Shown here one piece after another: positions 24,461-33,124 of a DNA stretch of 64,000 nucleotides. The notes beneath the pieces are model-generated. The model saw only the letters and a program-made list of their open reading frames with translations, did no database searches and was not told where the DNA came from. Each line of letters starts with the position of its first letter. Positions within the stretch are counted from its first letter, which is position 1. A program made the position numbers and the translations under genes. Source of the stretch: a virus. The stretch is taken from IMG/VR virus record IMGVR_UViG_3300050138_000571, positions 1 to 64,000 of that record; one strand, written 5' to 3'.

Positions 24461-25456
24461 TCAAAATTTCGGTGTGCCGAACACGCTGGATGAAAGGGTC
24501 AGGCCTGGAATGCTGATCGCTCCCCGCTTGGCTTGCTTCAGCGGCCACAGTCTGCCTCCCGGCAACTCGATCTCCTCTCCGTCCTCGACGAAGCGCTCGA
24601 TGTCGTACTGACTGAAGGCGGGCTCGCATTTGGTGTCGTTGTACGTCTCGGCCAATGATTGGATCGCGTCTCGGGAGAGTCCGTACCCCCACAGCGTCCA
24701 GATGACTGACAGGGCCGTCCTGCGCCCGCCCGAGCCCTCGATTGCTGGCGGAGCCTGATGTTCGATGTAGTACGCGGCCTGCTTGAATCGATCCTCAAGC
24801 GACGTTCCAGCCAGCCTGCGTGCCGCCTCTTCTTCGTCCACCTCGGACGTGTGTCTAGGCGGCTCAGGGGGCGCCGGAAACGCCGCCGCAACCTCTGCCA
24901 GGGTAAACCGACGAGAATTCGCCTGCAGAAGCGTCACTAGAAATGGATCAGATTTTTGGTGCAGAAACCCGGGGATGCGCATCGCCTTCGTCGGGTCAGC
25001 GACCGAGACGTCGCCCCCCAGGGCTCTGGCCAGACCACGTTGAGCAGGTCGCCACGCGTTTATGTCACGGTCGGAATCGGCCAAAATGTAGTAATTGTGC
25101 TGCCCCTTTTTGGACTGGACCGTGAGCGAGGGGGCTAACGTCTTGGAGAGGGAGTCAAACGTAACTGGCACGTCGCCGCCGTCCCAGTCCAGCCAAAGCG
25201 CCCGAGCCCGAATGATGTTCGATTCGCGGCGACCACACAGATCCGTTTCGTTGGGACAGATCGACACGCATGCACCATGAAGGTTCGCCAGCTCGAATTC
25301 ATCCCAGAGATCGACCAGTCGTCCGTGCCTAACGGCCGGCCGCACCCCACACCCTTTGACCTCGGGAATGATCTGGTACGTACTCGGGACGTCGTTCCCG
25401 GTCAGTGCCTCTACGAAGCGGAGGGTGTCATCGAAATTGCTGGTTGCGAACTCCAT
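24461..25456 (-). CDS. primase-polymerase (RepB-like/AEP) DNA primase
   Basis: 331 aa. The catalytic DxD is in ALWLDWDGG; SKKGQHNYYIL and VADPTKAMRIPGFLHQK follow in the order seen in RepB-type archaeo-eukaryotic primases. A helical C-terminal region ends in SVFGTPKF. The start at 25456 overlaps the helicase stop (ATGA), so primase and helicase are coupled; a longer frame upstream is a shadow of the helicase gene. It makes primers for phage replication. Confidence 0.8.
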   Translation of the reverse strand: MEFATSNFDDTLRFVEALTGNDVPSTYQIIPEVKGCGVRPAVRHGRLVDLWDEFELANLHGACVSICPNETDLCGRRESNIIRARALWLDWDGGDVPVTFDSLSKTLAPSLTVQSKKGQHNYYILADSDRDINAWRPAQRGLARALGGDVSVADPTKAMRIPGFLHQKSDPFLVTLLQANSRRFTLAEVAAAFPAPPEPPRHTSEVDEEEAARRLAGTSLEDRFKQAAYYIEHQAPPAIEGSGGRRTALSVIWTLWGYGLSRDAIQSLAETYNDTKCEPAFSQYDIERFVEDGEEIELPGGRLWPLKQAKRGAISIPGLTLSSSVFGTPKF

Positions 25457-26922
25457 CAGTCGGCCGTAGCTTGGCGGGGGACCCGGATCGCTACCCCCGA
25501 CGCCCAGTTCGGCATCTCGTCGGCAAACATCGGGACCCACTTAGTTCCGTAGCTCCGCAGTCTGCCGGGCAGGTAATGCTGACGGTACTGACCGGCACCT
25601 CGATCAAAAAAACACACAGCCACAATGTCCGTTCGCTCTGCTCCGTACAGTCGCGACTTAGCCAGACGAACGAGGGTCGGGACAGTACCCCTGAGGTCGA
25701 TGTTAGGGGGCAGCGTAGGCAAAGTGAACGCGTCCTCTTCGAGCCCCGAGGTGTTGCCGATCAGAATTACCTGGGTCGCGATCTTGCTGATGTCCGAACT
25801 ACCCATGATCTTTTCCATGGGCGGCAAGATGGCTGCGTACTTCCCGACTTCGGGCTTAGAGAAGTGGGCGGCGGCGATGATGGGCTGTCCCTTCGTGAGG
25901 GTGATCTCTCGCAGTTTCTGGACGATCTTCTTCTGCATGCCGTATTCGTTGACGTTGCGGTCGTCGCTGTCGGTGTCGACGTAGTGGAGGTGGTCCAACA
26001 GGATGAGATCGTGACCATCTTTCGACGCGCGAACGATCGCTCGCTCCATCTCCTGGATGCCGAAAGTGGCGGAGTTGCGATAGAGGGTGTGCAGCGAGGT
26101 GTATTTGGTAGCAAATAGGCGCTGAGCCTCGGCTTCGAATGGTGCCAACTCCACTTCGTACCGGCCGTTGCTGAACTTACCCCAATCGAGGTGCATGGCC
26201 CCGGGATTCGCCGCCCTCCAAAGCCTGCAGATGATTGGCCATTTCAGGCGGCGCTGCATCTCTCCCGCGTATGCTTCCAGAGCCAACAGGAACGCACTTC
26301 TACCCGGGGCGCCTTCGCGTACCTTGGACACGTTCCTGGCGATCTCTGCCAGCATTTGAGACTTTCCCACACCGGTTTTGGCGGCGACGATCACCAGGTC
26401 GTTTCGAGCGACGCCGTCACTGATATCGTCGATGAATCGGATCCCAGTGTCGAGGGTCTTACCTGCGTTCCTCAGTCGGTCCTGGTACTCGATCTCTCCC
26501 CACTCCGCACTCGTCCTGGTCGTGTAGGCGGCGCCGGTTTCGTCGACTGACCGATACGCGACTACCGTTCGATCCATCGTGTCGATGATCTTGGCGGCGT
26601 CGATTTCCCCGTCTAGGTCCTTGTATCCGGTCTTGATGATCTCGATGGCGCGAGCTGTCTTCAGTTCCGGTGCAAGGGTTTCGAATCCGATCTCGGAGCT
26701 GGCGAGCCGGGCCTCGGTCAGGATATCCGAGGAGGCCCCCTGGGCAACCAGCTCCAGTTCCGAACCGAGTCGGTGAAAATCGGTAAAGAACTGTTGAGCT
26801 ACATCCCACTCTTTTGCCGCGGGGCCGAGATCCGGCCGAAGGTTCACTACGGCCTCGAATATTCGAACGTCGGTGATGGCGTGCCCGATCGTGGCGAGCT
26901 GCTGGAGGCGAGTCAGGGGCAT
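25456..26922 (-). CDS. dnaB: replicative DnaB-like helicase
   Basis: 488 aa. A helical N-terminal domain is followed by a RecA-type motor: AAKTGVGKS (180-188, Walker A), LILLDHLHYVD (Walker B), then AAHFSKP and KIATQVILIGN segments. Size and order match DnaB/gp41 helicases. Promoter motif 8 nt upstream, with primase coupled downstream. Confidence 0.85.
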   Translation of the reverse strand: MPLTRLQQLATIGHAITDVRIFEAVVNLRPDLGPAAKEWDVAQQFFTDFHRLGSELELVAQGASSDILTEARLASSEIGFETLAPELKTARAIEIIKTGYKDLDGEIDAAKIIDTMDRTVVAYRSVDETGAAYTTRTSAEWGEIEYQDRLRNAGKTLDTGIRFIDDISDGVARNDLVIVAAKTGVGKSQMLAEIARNVSKVREGAPGRSAFLLALEAYAGEMQRRLKWPIICRLWRAANPGAMHLDWGKFSNGRYEVELAPFEAEAQRLFATKYTSLHTLYRNSATFGIQEMERAIVRASKDGHDLILLDHLHYVDTDSDDRNVNEYGMQKKIVQKLREITLTKGQPIIAAAHFSKPEVGKYAAILPPMEKIMGSSDISKIATQVILIGNTSGLEEDAFTLPTLPPNIDLRGTVPTLVRLAKSRLYGAERTDIVAVCFFDRGAGQYRQHYLPGRLRSYGTKWVPMFADEMPNWASGVAIRVPRQATAD

Positions 26923-26930
26923 TGAGTGTC

Positions 26931-26941
26931 CTATAGCGAAC
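26931..26941 (-). promoter_or_regulatory. GTTCGCTATAG motif, candidate early/middle promoter
   Basis: Exact copy followed by GACACTCA and the helicase ATG at 26922. Confidence 0.75.
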
Positions 26942-26969
26942 GTCCCCGTGCGTCAGGTGCGGGCGGGGT

Positions 26970-27863
26970 TCAAACGTCCATGAGCGGGGCGTCGTCTACG
27001 GTGGAGACAAGCAAGGACGTCGGGTTCGGGGCTGGCGGCGGAGCCGGATCCTTGTATTTCGTCCAACGCTCTTCGCAGAAGGTGCGGAACGTCCCGAGGT
27101 CCTTGCGTCGGGTGGAGCTGGGGTCGTTGGTAAACCCTACCAACTGGGCATTGAGGGCGTGAACGAACGAGGCGTAATTATCGGGCGTGATGTGCTTGAA
27201 AAAGGCGGCCTCAGCGTCCGCCGGGCGCTCGTTGAATTTGGGGTTGGTCTGGCCAGGCCACTGTCCGAACAGCACACGGAAAGCCGCGGGGCCGAACACC
27301 GGCATGCCGTCGAGCAAGGCATCTGTCGCGGCGGGAGATGAAGCTGGATGGCCCGATGACCCGGCGGGCGGCGCGGGGGTTTTGGTCCCCTCAGAGCCTT
27401 TGCGAGAACTGGTTTCGCCAGACCACTCTCTCTCTCTCTCCTGACTCTGATTATGAGATGCGTAGGGCTTTGCGTTGCCATCTGCGTTCGCATTTGCGTT
27501 CGCATTTGCGATACCTCGCTCTAATGCTTTCGCATGTTTAACCTCATTTCCAAGGATGCCATTTGCAGCCAGAGTCATACTCTTGATCTGGCACTTCAGG
27601 AGTTCACTTTTGGTTCGCTTTTGGAACACTCGATCGCCCTCGATCGTGAAGAACGGGCGCAGCGTTTTCCAGACCTTGGGCCAGCGTCTCGTGCTGACCG
27701 TAGACACGCGTCGCAGGACGTTCTCGTCATAGGGTAGATCTCCACCGGCGTCGAACATCGTGAACATGAGCATCAGGTACGCGCCGTGCTCTTCTGCCGA
27801 GAGGTGAGGAGTCGCCCGGCGATAGTCCCCTGTGTAGAAGGGCAGATAGTGAGGCTTGCCCAC
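26970..27863 (-). CDS. DUF1376-type replication-associated protein
   Basis: 297 aa. The N-terminus (PHYLPFYTGDYRRATPHLSAEEHGAY, shown here in part) matches the DUF1376/YdaU pattern found next to phage replication genes. A low-complexity (AN)n and Ser/Pro linker follows, then a helical C-terminal domain. The start is GTG at 27863, overlapping the stop of a short upstream ORF by 1 nt (TAGTG). Likely a loader or initiator for the adjacent helicase-primase pair, by analogy. Confidence 0.75.
   Translation of the reverse strand: MGKPHYLPFYTGDYRRATPHLSAEEHGAYLMLMFTMFDAGGDLPYDENVLRRVSTVSTRRWPKVWKTLRPFFTIEGDRVFQKRTKSELLKCQIKSMTLAANGILGNEVKHAKALERGIANANANANADGNAKPYASHNQSQEREREWSGETSSRKGSEGTKTPAPPAGSSGHPASSPAATDALLDGMPVFGPAAFRVLFGQWPGQTNPKFNERPADAEAAFFKHITPDNYASFVHALNAQLVGFTNDPSSTRRKDLGTFRTFCEERWTKYKDPAPPPAPNPTSLLVSTVDDAPLMDV
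27480..27520 (-). repeat. short tandem repeat encoding (Ala-Asn)n
   Basis: Repeats of about 12 bp (GCGAACGCAAAT type) within the DUF1376 gene encode Ala-Asn repeats in the inter-domain linker. Confidence 0.6.
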
Positions 27864-27910
27864 TACGCTACCTGCGTTGTGGCGAAATGGAAGTAATGCG
27901 GTTTGCCCAC
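27863..27910 (-). CDS. upstream ORF, 15 aa, mimicking the start of the DUF1376 protein
   Basis: GTG at 27910 lies behind AGAGGTCAA, the best Shine-Dalgarno in the leader. It encodes MGKPHYFHFATTQVA, and its TAG overlaps the GTG of the main gene, which begins MGKPHYLPF. The four KPHY codons all differ synonymously between the copies. It could be a coupling peptide or the remnant of another DUF1376 gene. Translation is not proven. Confidence 0.5.
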   Translation of the reverse strand: MGKPHYFHFATTQVA

Positions 27911-27919
27911 TTGACCTCT

Positions 27920-27930
27920 CTATAGCGAAC
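27920..27930 (-). promoter_or_regulatory. GTTCGCTATAG motif, candidate early/middle promoter
   Basis: Exact copy upstream of the short ORF and DUF1376 gene. About 40 bp away is the divergent plus-strand copy at 27969. Confidence 0.75.
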
Positions 27931-27968
27931 GACGCCTGAGTCGTGATGGTTGAGGGCGCCAGCGGTGC

Positions 27969-27979
27969 GTTCGCTATAG
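27969..27979 (+). promoter_or_regulatory. GTTCGCTATAG motif, candidate early/middle promoter
   Basis: Exact copy, 10 nt before the ATG of the SF2 helicase. It forms a divergent pair with the copy at 27920 at the main strand switch. Confidence 0.75.
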
Positions 27980-27989
27980 GTAGATCACA

Positions 27990-29525
27990 ATGACGCAGCC
28001 TGGCAGATCCCCGACGACGCGAACCCCTCCTTCGCTCGTTGCGGTGACGCCAACCAAGCTCCGGATCAACGACATCAACGAAACCGAGAGGGCAGCGCTA
28101 CTTGAAGCGCTTTCATACGTCGATAACAAGGTCGATTACGCGCTCCGCAAACTCAAGTCCGGGAGCGTTTGGTTCATTCGCAATCAAGGCCGGGCTGCAT
28201 ACACAGCCCGGCTCGCTGACCTGCAGCGCGAGCGGGATAAGTGTCTGCTCCTTAAGGACGAGAATGGGTATTGGACGTACACGGGCAACGCGAAGCTCGT
28301 AGCCGACACGATCGACACGCCCCCGCCCCGCATTGGATATGCAATGCCGGAACCCAAGCTCATCCCCTGGGCGAAGGTGCCCGAGAAGAAGCTACGGAAG
28401 TACCAGGAGGACATGGTCGCCGCGCTGCTGGCGGCGGCGCCGAACGGGCCAGCCGCGGTTGAGGTCGGGACAGGATTAGGCAAGAGCCTGGCCATCATGT
28501 ACTTGGTCAAGCAACTAGGCCTCCAGACCGTCGTTATGGCCCCGAGTGCGTCGATTGCCGGACAGCTTTACAACGACTTCGTCGAGCACTTTGGCAAGGC
28601 GAAGGTCGGAATGTACGGCGACGGTAAAAAGGAGTTCAAGAAGCAGTTCACGATCGCGATCGGGGCAAGTCTGACCCGCGTCGCCGAGGGATCCCCGATC
28701 TGGAATACCCTATCGACAGCCAAGGTCTTCATCGCTGACGAGAGTCACCAGACGCCGGCTGCCACGCTCGCCAAGGTGTGCTTTGGACTCTTGGCATCTG
28801 CTCCCTATCGGTTCTTCTTCAGCGGCACTCAGCTCAGGGGAGACGGCCTCGACCTCGTTCTTGGCGGGATCACGGGCCCGATCGTCTACACGATGTCGGT
28901 ACAGGACGGGGTCGACCAGGGATTCCTAGCCAAGCCGGTATTCCGAATGGTCTGGATGAAATCCACAGTCGAGTGTGAAAGCGACGACGTCAACGATCTG
29001 ACACGCGCCCACGTTTACTACAACGAGGCCGTCAACAAGGCCGCGGCGATGTTCGCGAACAAGGCGGTCGCTGTCATGGGGCGGCCAACTCTCATCCTCA
29101 TCGACGAACTGGAGCAGTTCTCCAAGCTCCTACCGTACCTCGGGTACGACGTCCGATTCGCACACGGTGGCGTGACTGCCGACAACAAGCAGTTCGTCCC
29201 TGAGAAGTACCACGACAGTAATCCTGACCAGTTCGTCGAGGAGTTCAACGACGGCAAGTTCCCGATCCTCGTAGGCACGTCCTGTATTGCGACCGGGACC
29301 GACATCAAGGTCGCGGCTGCAATCATTTACCTCCGCGGTGGCAAGTCCGAGGTCGAAGTTCGCCAGGGCGCCGTTGGCCGAGGGACCCGTCTCGTTCCTG
29401 GGAAGGAAGACGTTATCGTAATCGATTTTGGCATTTTGAACGTAGAGCCGCTAAAGCGCCACGCAGAGGCCCGGCGAGCTATCTACAAGTCCGTGTACCC
29501 ATCCTATTCAGAGATCACGCTGTGA
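27990..29525 (+). CDS. SF2 (UvsW/DEAH-type) helicase
   Basis: 511 aa. Motifs: GTGLGKS at 160-166, TVVMAPSASIAGQL (Ia), ADESHQ with DESH at 250-253 (II), FFFSGTQLR (III-like), LVGTSCIATGTDI (V) and RQGAVGRGTR (VI). It probably remodels branched DNA in replication or recombination, as T4 UvsW does. An N-terminal helical domain of about 130 residues precedes the motor. First gene of the plus-strand replication block, overlapping the next gene by 4 nt. Confidence 0.85.
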   Translation: MTQPGRSPTTRTPPSLVAVTPTKLRINDINETERAALLEALSYVDNKVDYALRKLKSGSVWFIRNQGRAAYTARLADLQRERDKCLLLKDENGYWTYTGNAKLVADTIDTPPPRIGYAMPEPKLIPWAKVPEKKLRKYQEDMVAALLAAAPNGPAAVEVGTGLGKSLAIMYLVKQLGLQTVVMAPSASIAGQLYNDFVEHFGKAKVGMYGDGKKEFKKQFTIAIGASLTRVAEGSPIWNTLSTAKVFIADESHQTPAATLAKVCFGLLASAPYRFFFSGTQLRGDGLDLVLGGITGPIVYTMSVQDGVDQGFLAKPVFRMVWMKSTVECESDDVNDLTRAHVYYNEAVNKAAAMFANKAVAVMGRPTLILIDELEQFSKLLPYLGYDVRFAHGGVTADNKQFVPEKYHDSNPDQFVEEFNDGKFPILVGTSCIATGTDIKVAAAIIYLRGGKSEVEVRQGAVGRGTRLVPGKEDVIVIDFGILNVEPLKRHAEARRAIYKSVYPSYSEITL

Positions 29526-30061
29526 AACGGTGTACTCAATGCAAAGAGACCGATCGGTCTCAGTTTTCACGACGCGCAGATAGCTCCGATGGATTGTCCC
29601 CCGTCTGCAAGGCGTGCAGAAAACGGTACGCCCACAAATATTATGTAGACAACCTCCAAAAGGTGCGAGCGACGAACAATGCCCGTTACCAACTAGACAA
29701 AGTATCCAGAACTGCCAAGTCGCGTGAGTTCAACGAGAAGCACCCCTACCGGGTTATGCTTCAAAGCTCCCGTCGTCGTGCGCAACAACGCGGCGTACCC
29801 TTCGGTATCACCGAAGAAGACATCAAACGTGCGTGGCCCCAGGACAACAAGTGCCCGGTATTGGGCTACGAACTCAAACGGGCGACAGGGCAGCCCGCAT
29901 GGAGTTCGCCATCCCTGGATGCAGTGGTTCCGGCAAAGGGATATGTGCCAGGAAATATCTGCATCATTTCCCACAGGGCTAACTGCCTGAAGCGTGATTG
30001 TTGCGATCCGCACGAGCTGGAACTCCTGGGCTTATGGATGCATCGGATGGGAGTTTCGTAA
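29522..30061 (+). CDS. HNH-like endonuclease with N-terminal zinc finger
   Basis: 179 aa. N-terminal KRCTQCKE...SPVCKACRK module, a basic helical linker, then NKCPVLGYEL and PSLDAVVPAKGYVPGNICIISHRANCLK. The latter follows the SLDRIDP-KGYVxGNVxxIS-RAN pattern common in phage HNH-type proteins. It overlaps the helicase stop (GTGA), which fits insertion downstream of a replication gene. Confidence 0.75.
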   Translation: MKRCTQCKETDRSQFSRRADSSDGLSPVCKACRKRYAHKYYVDNLQKVRATNNARYQLDKVSRTAKSREFNEKHPYRVMLQSSRRRAQQRGVPFGITEEDIKRAWPQDNKCPVLGYELKRATGQPAWSSPSLDAVVPAKGYVPGNICIISHRANCLKRDCCDPHELELLGLWMHRMGVS

Positions 30062-30063
30062 CC

Positions 30064-30423
30064 ATGGCCCGCCCAAGCAGCACTCAGCGTACCAAAAAAC
30101 CCAGAACGACATCGTATTCGGAAGCAATGGACGTGTCTTGGCCACGGGGCCGGTACCTCGTCGAGTTGATGGAAGGAAGCACCAAGGCCCGGACCGAAAA
30201 AGACACGATCAAGGCCCTCCGTTCCGCCAAAGAAAGGCTGGACCAGGAAATCGCGACCCTAACCAAGAAACGGGACTCGCTGCGGGCTTCCCTAAAACGC
30301 ATCTGCAACCACCCCCTTCAACAACTCCGGGTCGCGGAATCTCAGGGAGAGGACGGGTTCACCTACACCGTGACCTGTAGCTGCGGCGGCGCCACCTTAC
30401 GCGTTCACAAAAAGGAAATCTGA
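30064..30423 (+). CDS. coiled-coil protein, 119 aa
   Basis: Start ATG 30064 is 2 nt after the HNH stop. A basic N-terminus (MARPSSTQRTKKPRTTSY) and a Lys/Glu heptad region (about 40-75) precede a C-terminal CNHP...CSCGGA cluster that could bind zinc. The stop overlaps the sigma-factor ATG (TGATG), suggesting coupling. Function unknown. Confidence 0.65.
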   Translation: MARPSSTQRTKKPRTTSYSEAMDVSWPRGRYLVELMEGSTKARTEKDTIKALRSAKERLDQEIATLTKKRDSLRASLKRICNHPLQQLRVAESQGEDGFTYTVTCSCGGATLRVHKKEI

Positions 30424-31463
30424 TGAAAATGACCACCGTAGACGAGCATTTCCGCCAATTCGCCCATTCCGTCGAGTTGGGGATCCGACACGTGGGGGCC
30501 ACGGACCGTAACGGCCACCAGCTCGCCTCGGTGAACGCGCTACTCGACCTGGAAGACCGGTTCAAGATCGCGATCCTGAAGTCGAAACACAAAATTGACG
30601 TGTACTCAGCCTTCATCGACCACATTCGCCTCAACCGCCACAACATCCTCGACGCCCGCCCGTTCTTCCGAGAGCGCAAAGAGACGTTTTCGGACCAGAT
30701 CAGCGACGCGTTCAAACAGGAGCGCCCGGAAATTCTCTTCCGGTACCGAATCAACTACCGATTCGTCACGTTCGTCATGGGGCTGGGGTTGTTTGGGCCT
30801 ACGAGCCGGGTAGCAATCCTCGCGAAGAAGATAGAGGCGCTGCGGCAGGAGCTAGCCGTCGTCCTGCTCCCGCTGTGCATCAACCGGGCGCGGGTGTTCT
30901 ACCGCAAGACCCCGAAGGCCCACCTGGCGCACATGGATATGGTCCAGAACGCATTCGAGGGCCTGCTCTGTGGGATGGACAAATATTGTCCAGAGGAAGG
31001 GCAGCCGATCGACATGATCGTTTTCCGATCGACGGTCATCGGCCGCATCTCGGGAAACTTGATCTCGGATTACAACCAGACCGCGATCCACTTTTACCCG
31101 TTGGAGCGCCGCAAGCTCTATCGTGCTCGCAAGGCGGCCGTGAGAGCGGTCGCCGGGGGCATGGATTCCGCCCAAATAGCTGCGATCGTCAACGAAGACC
31201 TCGGCGCCGATAACACCGAGCTTCACACCACGGCCTCGGAGATCGCTGAGCTGATGGCGGCGTCTTCGCCGGTATCGGCGGACAGCGCTCCAATCCAGGA
31301 TCCCGAAGCCATTGGGTTGCTCGAACGTTACGCGGCGCCGGAGGAAGGGCGGCCGGACGTGTTGGTGGAAGAAAAAGGTGTAATGGCGTCGTTAGCAATC
31401 GCGTTTGCCCAATTGACCCCGTACGAACAGAAATTCATGAGGCTCCGGGGCATCCGCCTGTAG
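30423..31463 (+). CDS. phage sigma-70-family factor lacking region 4.2
   Basis: 346 aa. Residues about 130-230 match sigma regions 1.2-2.4: VLLPLCINRARVFY, then MDMVQNAFEGLLCGMDKY (the DLIQEGNIGLMRAVDKF block), then a region 2.3-2.4 segment. A region 3 segment (SAQIAAIVNEDLG ... SSPVSAD) follows. The end, ALTPRE-like FAQLTPYEQKFMRLRGIRL, corresponds to region 4.1 and stops exactly where region 4.2 should begin; a promoter motif follows at once, with no room for more. T4 gp55 also lacks region 4. Likely directs host RNA polymerase to phage promoters. Confidence 0.75.
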   Translation: MKMTTVDEHFRQFAHSVELGIRHVGATDRNGHQLASVNALLDLEDRFKIAILKSKHKIDVYSAFIDHIRLNRHNILDARPFFRERKETFSDQISDAFKQERPEILFRYRINYRFVTFVMGLGLFGPTSRVAILAKKIEALRQELAVVLLPLCINRARVFYRKTPKAHLAHMDMVQNAFEGLLCGMDKYCPEEGQPIDMIVFRSTVIGRISGNLISDYNQTAIHFYPLERRKLYRARKAAVRAVAGGMDSAQIAAIVNEDLGADNTELHTTASEIAELMAASSPVSADSAPIQDPEAIGLLERYAAPEEGRPDVLVEEKGVMASLAIAFAQLTPYEQKFMRLRGIRL

Positions 31464-31467
31464 GGGC

Positions 31468-31478
31468 GTTCGCTATAG
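31468..31478 (+). promoter_or_regulatory. GTTCGCTATAG motif, candidate early/middle promoter
   Basis: Exact copy 4 nt after the sigma-factor stop, with a 44-nt leader to the ATG at 31523. Confidence 0.75.
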
Positions 31479-31488
31479 GGAAGGGTAA

Positions 31489-31505
31489 GGGAAGATTCGT
31501 CTCCC
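31489..31505 (+). promoter_or_regulatory. 5'-leader hairpin with UUCG loop
   Basis: GGGAAGA-TTCG-TCTCCC can form six pairs with one bulged A around a UUCG tetraloop, within the leader of the 31523 gene and upstream of its AAAGGAA site. It could stabilise the mRNA. Predicted by eye only. Confidence 0.4.
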
Positions 31506-31522
31506 CCATCGAAAGGAATAAG

Positions 31523-32371
31523 ATGCCGAACAACTTCACCGACGAGGACCAAGAGGTCCAAGAAGAGGTCCCGAGTCAGGAGTTCGAAGACGACGGGGGC
31601 ATCGACGTGGGCGGAGCCGGCATCGAGGTAGAGGCCGTTGCCGAGGACTTCGTCGAGAACATGACGAGGGAGTCGACCGACATCGCCAACATGAGCGAGG
31701 CGGAGCGCCGGCTGGACATCGCCGGCTACTATCGCCAGCTGTTGCGCGGCTCGATCTTCGAAAGTAACGATCCTGGGGCGTGCCAGGTCAACGCTGAGCT
31801 GGCGGAGTTCGTTGAGGGGAGACTCCAGACTCTCTTAGGTATCCGTGCCGACCACCGGCCAATCGCGGTCCTGAAGCCGCAATTCAGCGACGATGAGGTC
31901 GCGTCGTTGCGCAGGTTTGCCGCGATGTCGGAGGTTGAGTTGACGGTGTTCTGGGCGCTGCTCGCTACCGCGGCCCGTTCCAAGAGCGTCGTGGGTGCGC
32001 CTCCCGTCAAGGCTCAACCGGCCCCCGCAAAGGTAGTCCCCGTTCAGAAGGAAATGAAGCCCGCTCCAACGATGAGGAGAATCACGGCCCCGAACGCCGT
32101 GCCCGCCCCGGCGCCGCCCACTCGTGTTGGGCGTTCCGCCGCCACTCTCGCTCCGCGAGCCCGACCCCCTTCACAACAGCCGGGCCCCGCGCCGGTCCGC
32201 CAGGGTCCCGAGGCGGCCTCTTCGGGCCCGCCCAAGCCCCTCCGCATGCCCCGGGGGAAGGCAATGGAGGGCGTCATGATGCACACGGCGATCTCTCAGA
32301 CGAGTTCGGGTGAGCGCATCGACGAGGCCTATCGCAGTGGCCGTCTCGGCGATACCAAAGTTCAACGGTAA
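31523..32371 (+). CDS. hypothetical protein with Pro/Ala-rich linker, 282 aa
   Basis: Acidic N-terminus (MPNNFTDEDQEVQEEV), a helical central domain of about 90 residues, then a long Pro/Ala/Arg linker and a short basic C-terminal segment. The ATG has an AAAGGAA site 7 nt upstream. No family recognised. Its place between the sigma factor and the GreA-C-like protein suggests an early regulatory or replication role, by position only. Confidence 0.7.
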   Translation: MPNNFTDEDQEVQEEVPSQEFEDDGGIDVGGAGIEVEAVAEDFVENMTRESTDIANMSEAERRLDIAGYYRQLLRGSIFESNDPGACQVNAELAEFVEGRLQTLLGIRADHRPIAVLKPQFSDDEVASLRRFAAMSEVELTVFWALLATAARSKSVVGAPPVKAQPAPAKVVPVQKEMKPAPTMRRITAPNAVPAPAPPTRVGRSAATLAPRARPPSQQPGPAPVRQGPEAASSGPPKPLRMPRGKAMEGVMMHTAISQTSSGERIDEAYRSGRLGDTKVQR

Positions 32372-32424
32372 CAGAGCGTCGTCGCGCGTCGCGGGCGACA
32401 AAAACCAAACAAGGAGATTCAAGC

Positions 32425-33120
32425 ATGGGTTCAGGAACTGGAAAGAAAGTGATGTCGGCTCTTCAACGGCTCGATCGGGCGGAGGCCCAGATCGCCCTCC
32501 TGAACGAGGACCGGATGAAGTTCATCGAGGCCGTCAACGGAGCCGTTGCCCAACAGGGTGAGAAGTCGTCGACCATCGAGGGCGTCGTCAACGCGATCGT
32601 AGACGTTCTGGACAAGACGACGTCCAACTTGGTCGCGAGCAAGACCCTTACGATCAGTCCAGGGACGGTCCTGGAGGTCTTGAAGTCGCACCTCGCGATC
32701 CGCCGCGCGGCCCAGATCGAGCGAGACAAGGCGGCCATCGTGGCCCTGACCGAAAACGGCTCCCTGGTGGTGTCTGATGCGATCTCCGAAAACTCGCTGA
32801 TCGTCGGCGAGGAAGGGGACGAGAGCGCTGGCGGCCCCGGATGGGTGCAGATGGAGTTCGGCAACATCCTGGAGGAGTTCCAAGCTCTCTTGATCGGGAA
32901 GCACGTCGGCGACGAAGTCCAACTCGGGAAGCACAAGCTCGTCGTGAAGGAGATCTACACGATCGTTCCGAAGGATCCCAACCCTACGACTGCTCGCCAC
33001 GATGCCGTGATGGAAAAGATGCTGGTCGGCCAACTGGAGGTCCCGGAAACCTCGGGTTACGTCGCCCAGACGTTCGCCGAGGCCACCGCCAACGACAGCT
33101 CCACCAACGAGGTCGCCTAG
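32425..33120 (+). CDS. coiled-coil protein with GreA C-terminal-like domain (putative)
   Basis: 231 aa. The first 60 residues are helical (SALQRLDRAEAQIALLNEDR). The segment GSLVVSDAISENSLIVGEE through FQALLIGKHVGDEVQLG and LVVKEIYTIV follows the FKBP-like GreA/GreB C-terminal pattern (LLGKKVGDEV...YEIVEI). A coiled coil plus this domain is how Gre factors bind RNA polymerase, but order and lengths differ, so this is a suggestion. AAGGAGA site upstream. Follows the sigma gene region. Confidence 0.45.
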   Translation: MGSGTGKKVMSALQRLDRAEAQIALLNEDRMKFIEAVNGAVAQQGEKSSTIEGVVNAIVDVLDKTTSNLVASKTLTISPGTVLEVLKSHLAIRRAAQIERDKAAIVALTENGSLVVSDAISENSLIVGEEGDESAGGPGWVQMEFGNILEEFQALLIGKHVGDEVQLGKHKLVVKEIYTIVPKDPNPTTARHDAVMEKMLVGQLEVPETSGYVAQTFAEATANDSSTNEVA

Positions 33121-33124
33121 TTCC

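Noticed and set aside
26231-26237. CAATCAT inside the helicase gene
   Set aside because: Internal to a coding region and not before a start codon; taken as chance.
29320-29327. CAATCAT inside the SF2 helicase gene
   Set aside because: Internal copy with no start codon placed behind it; taken as chance.
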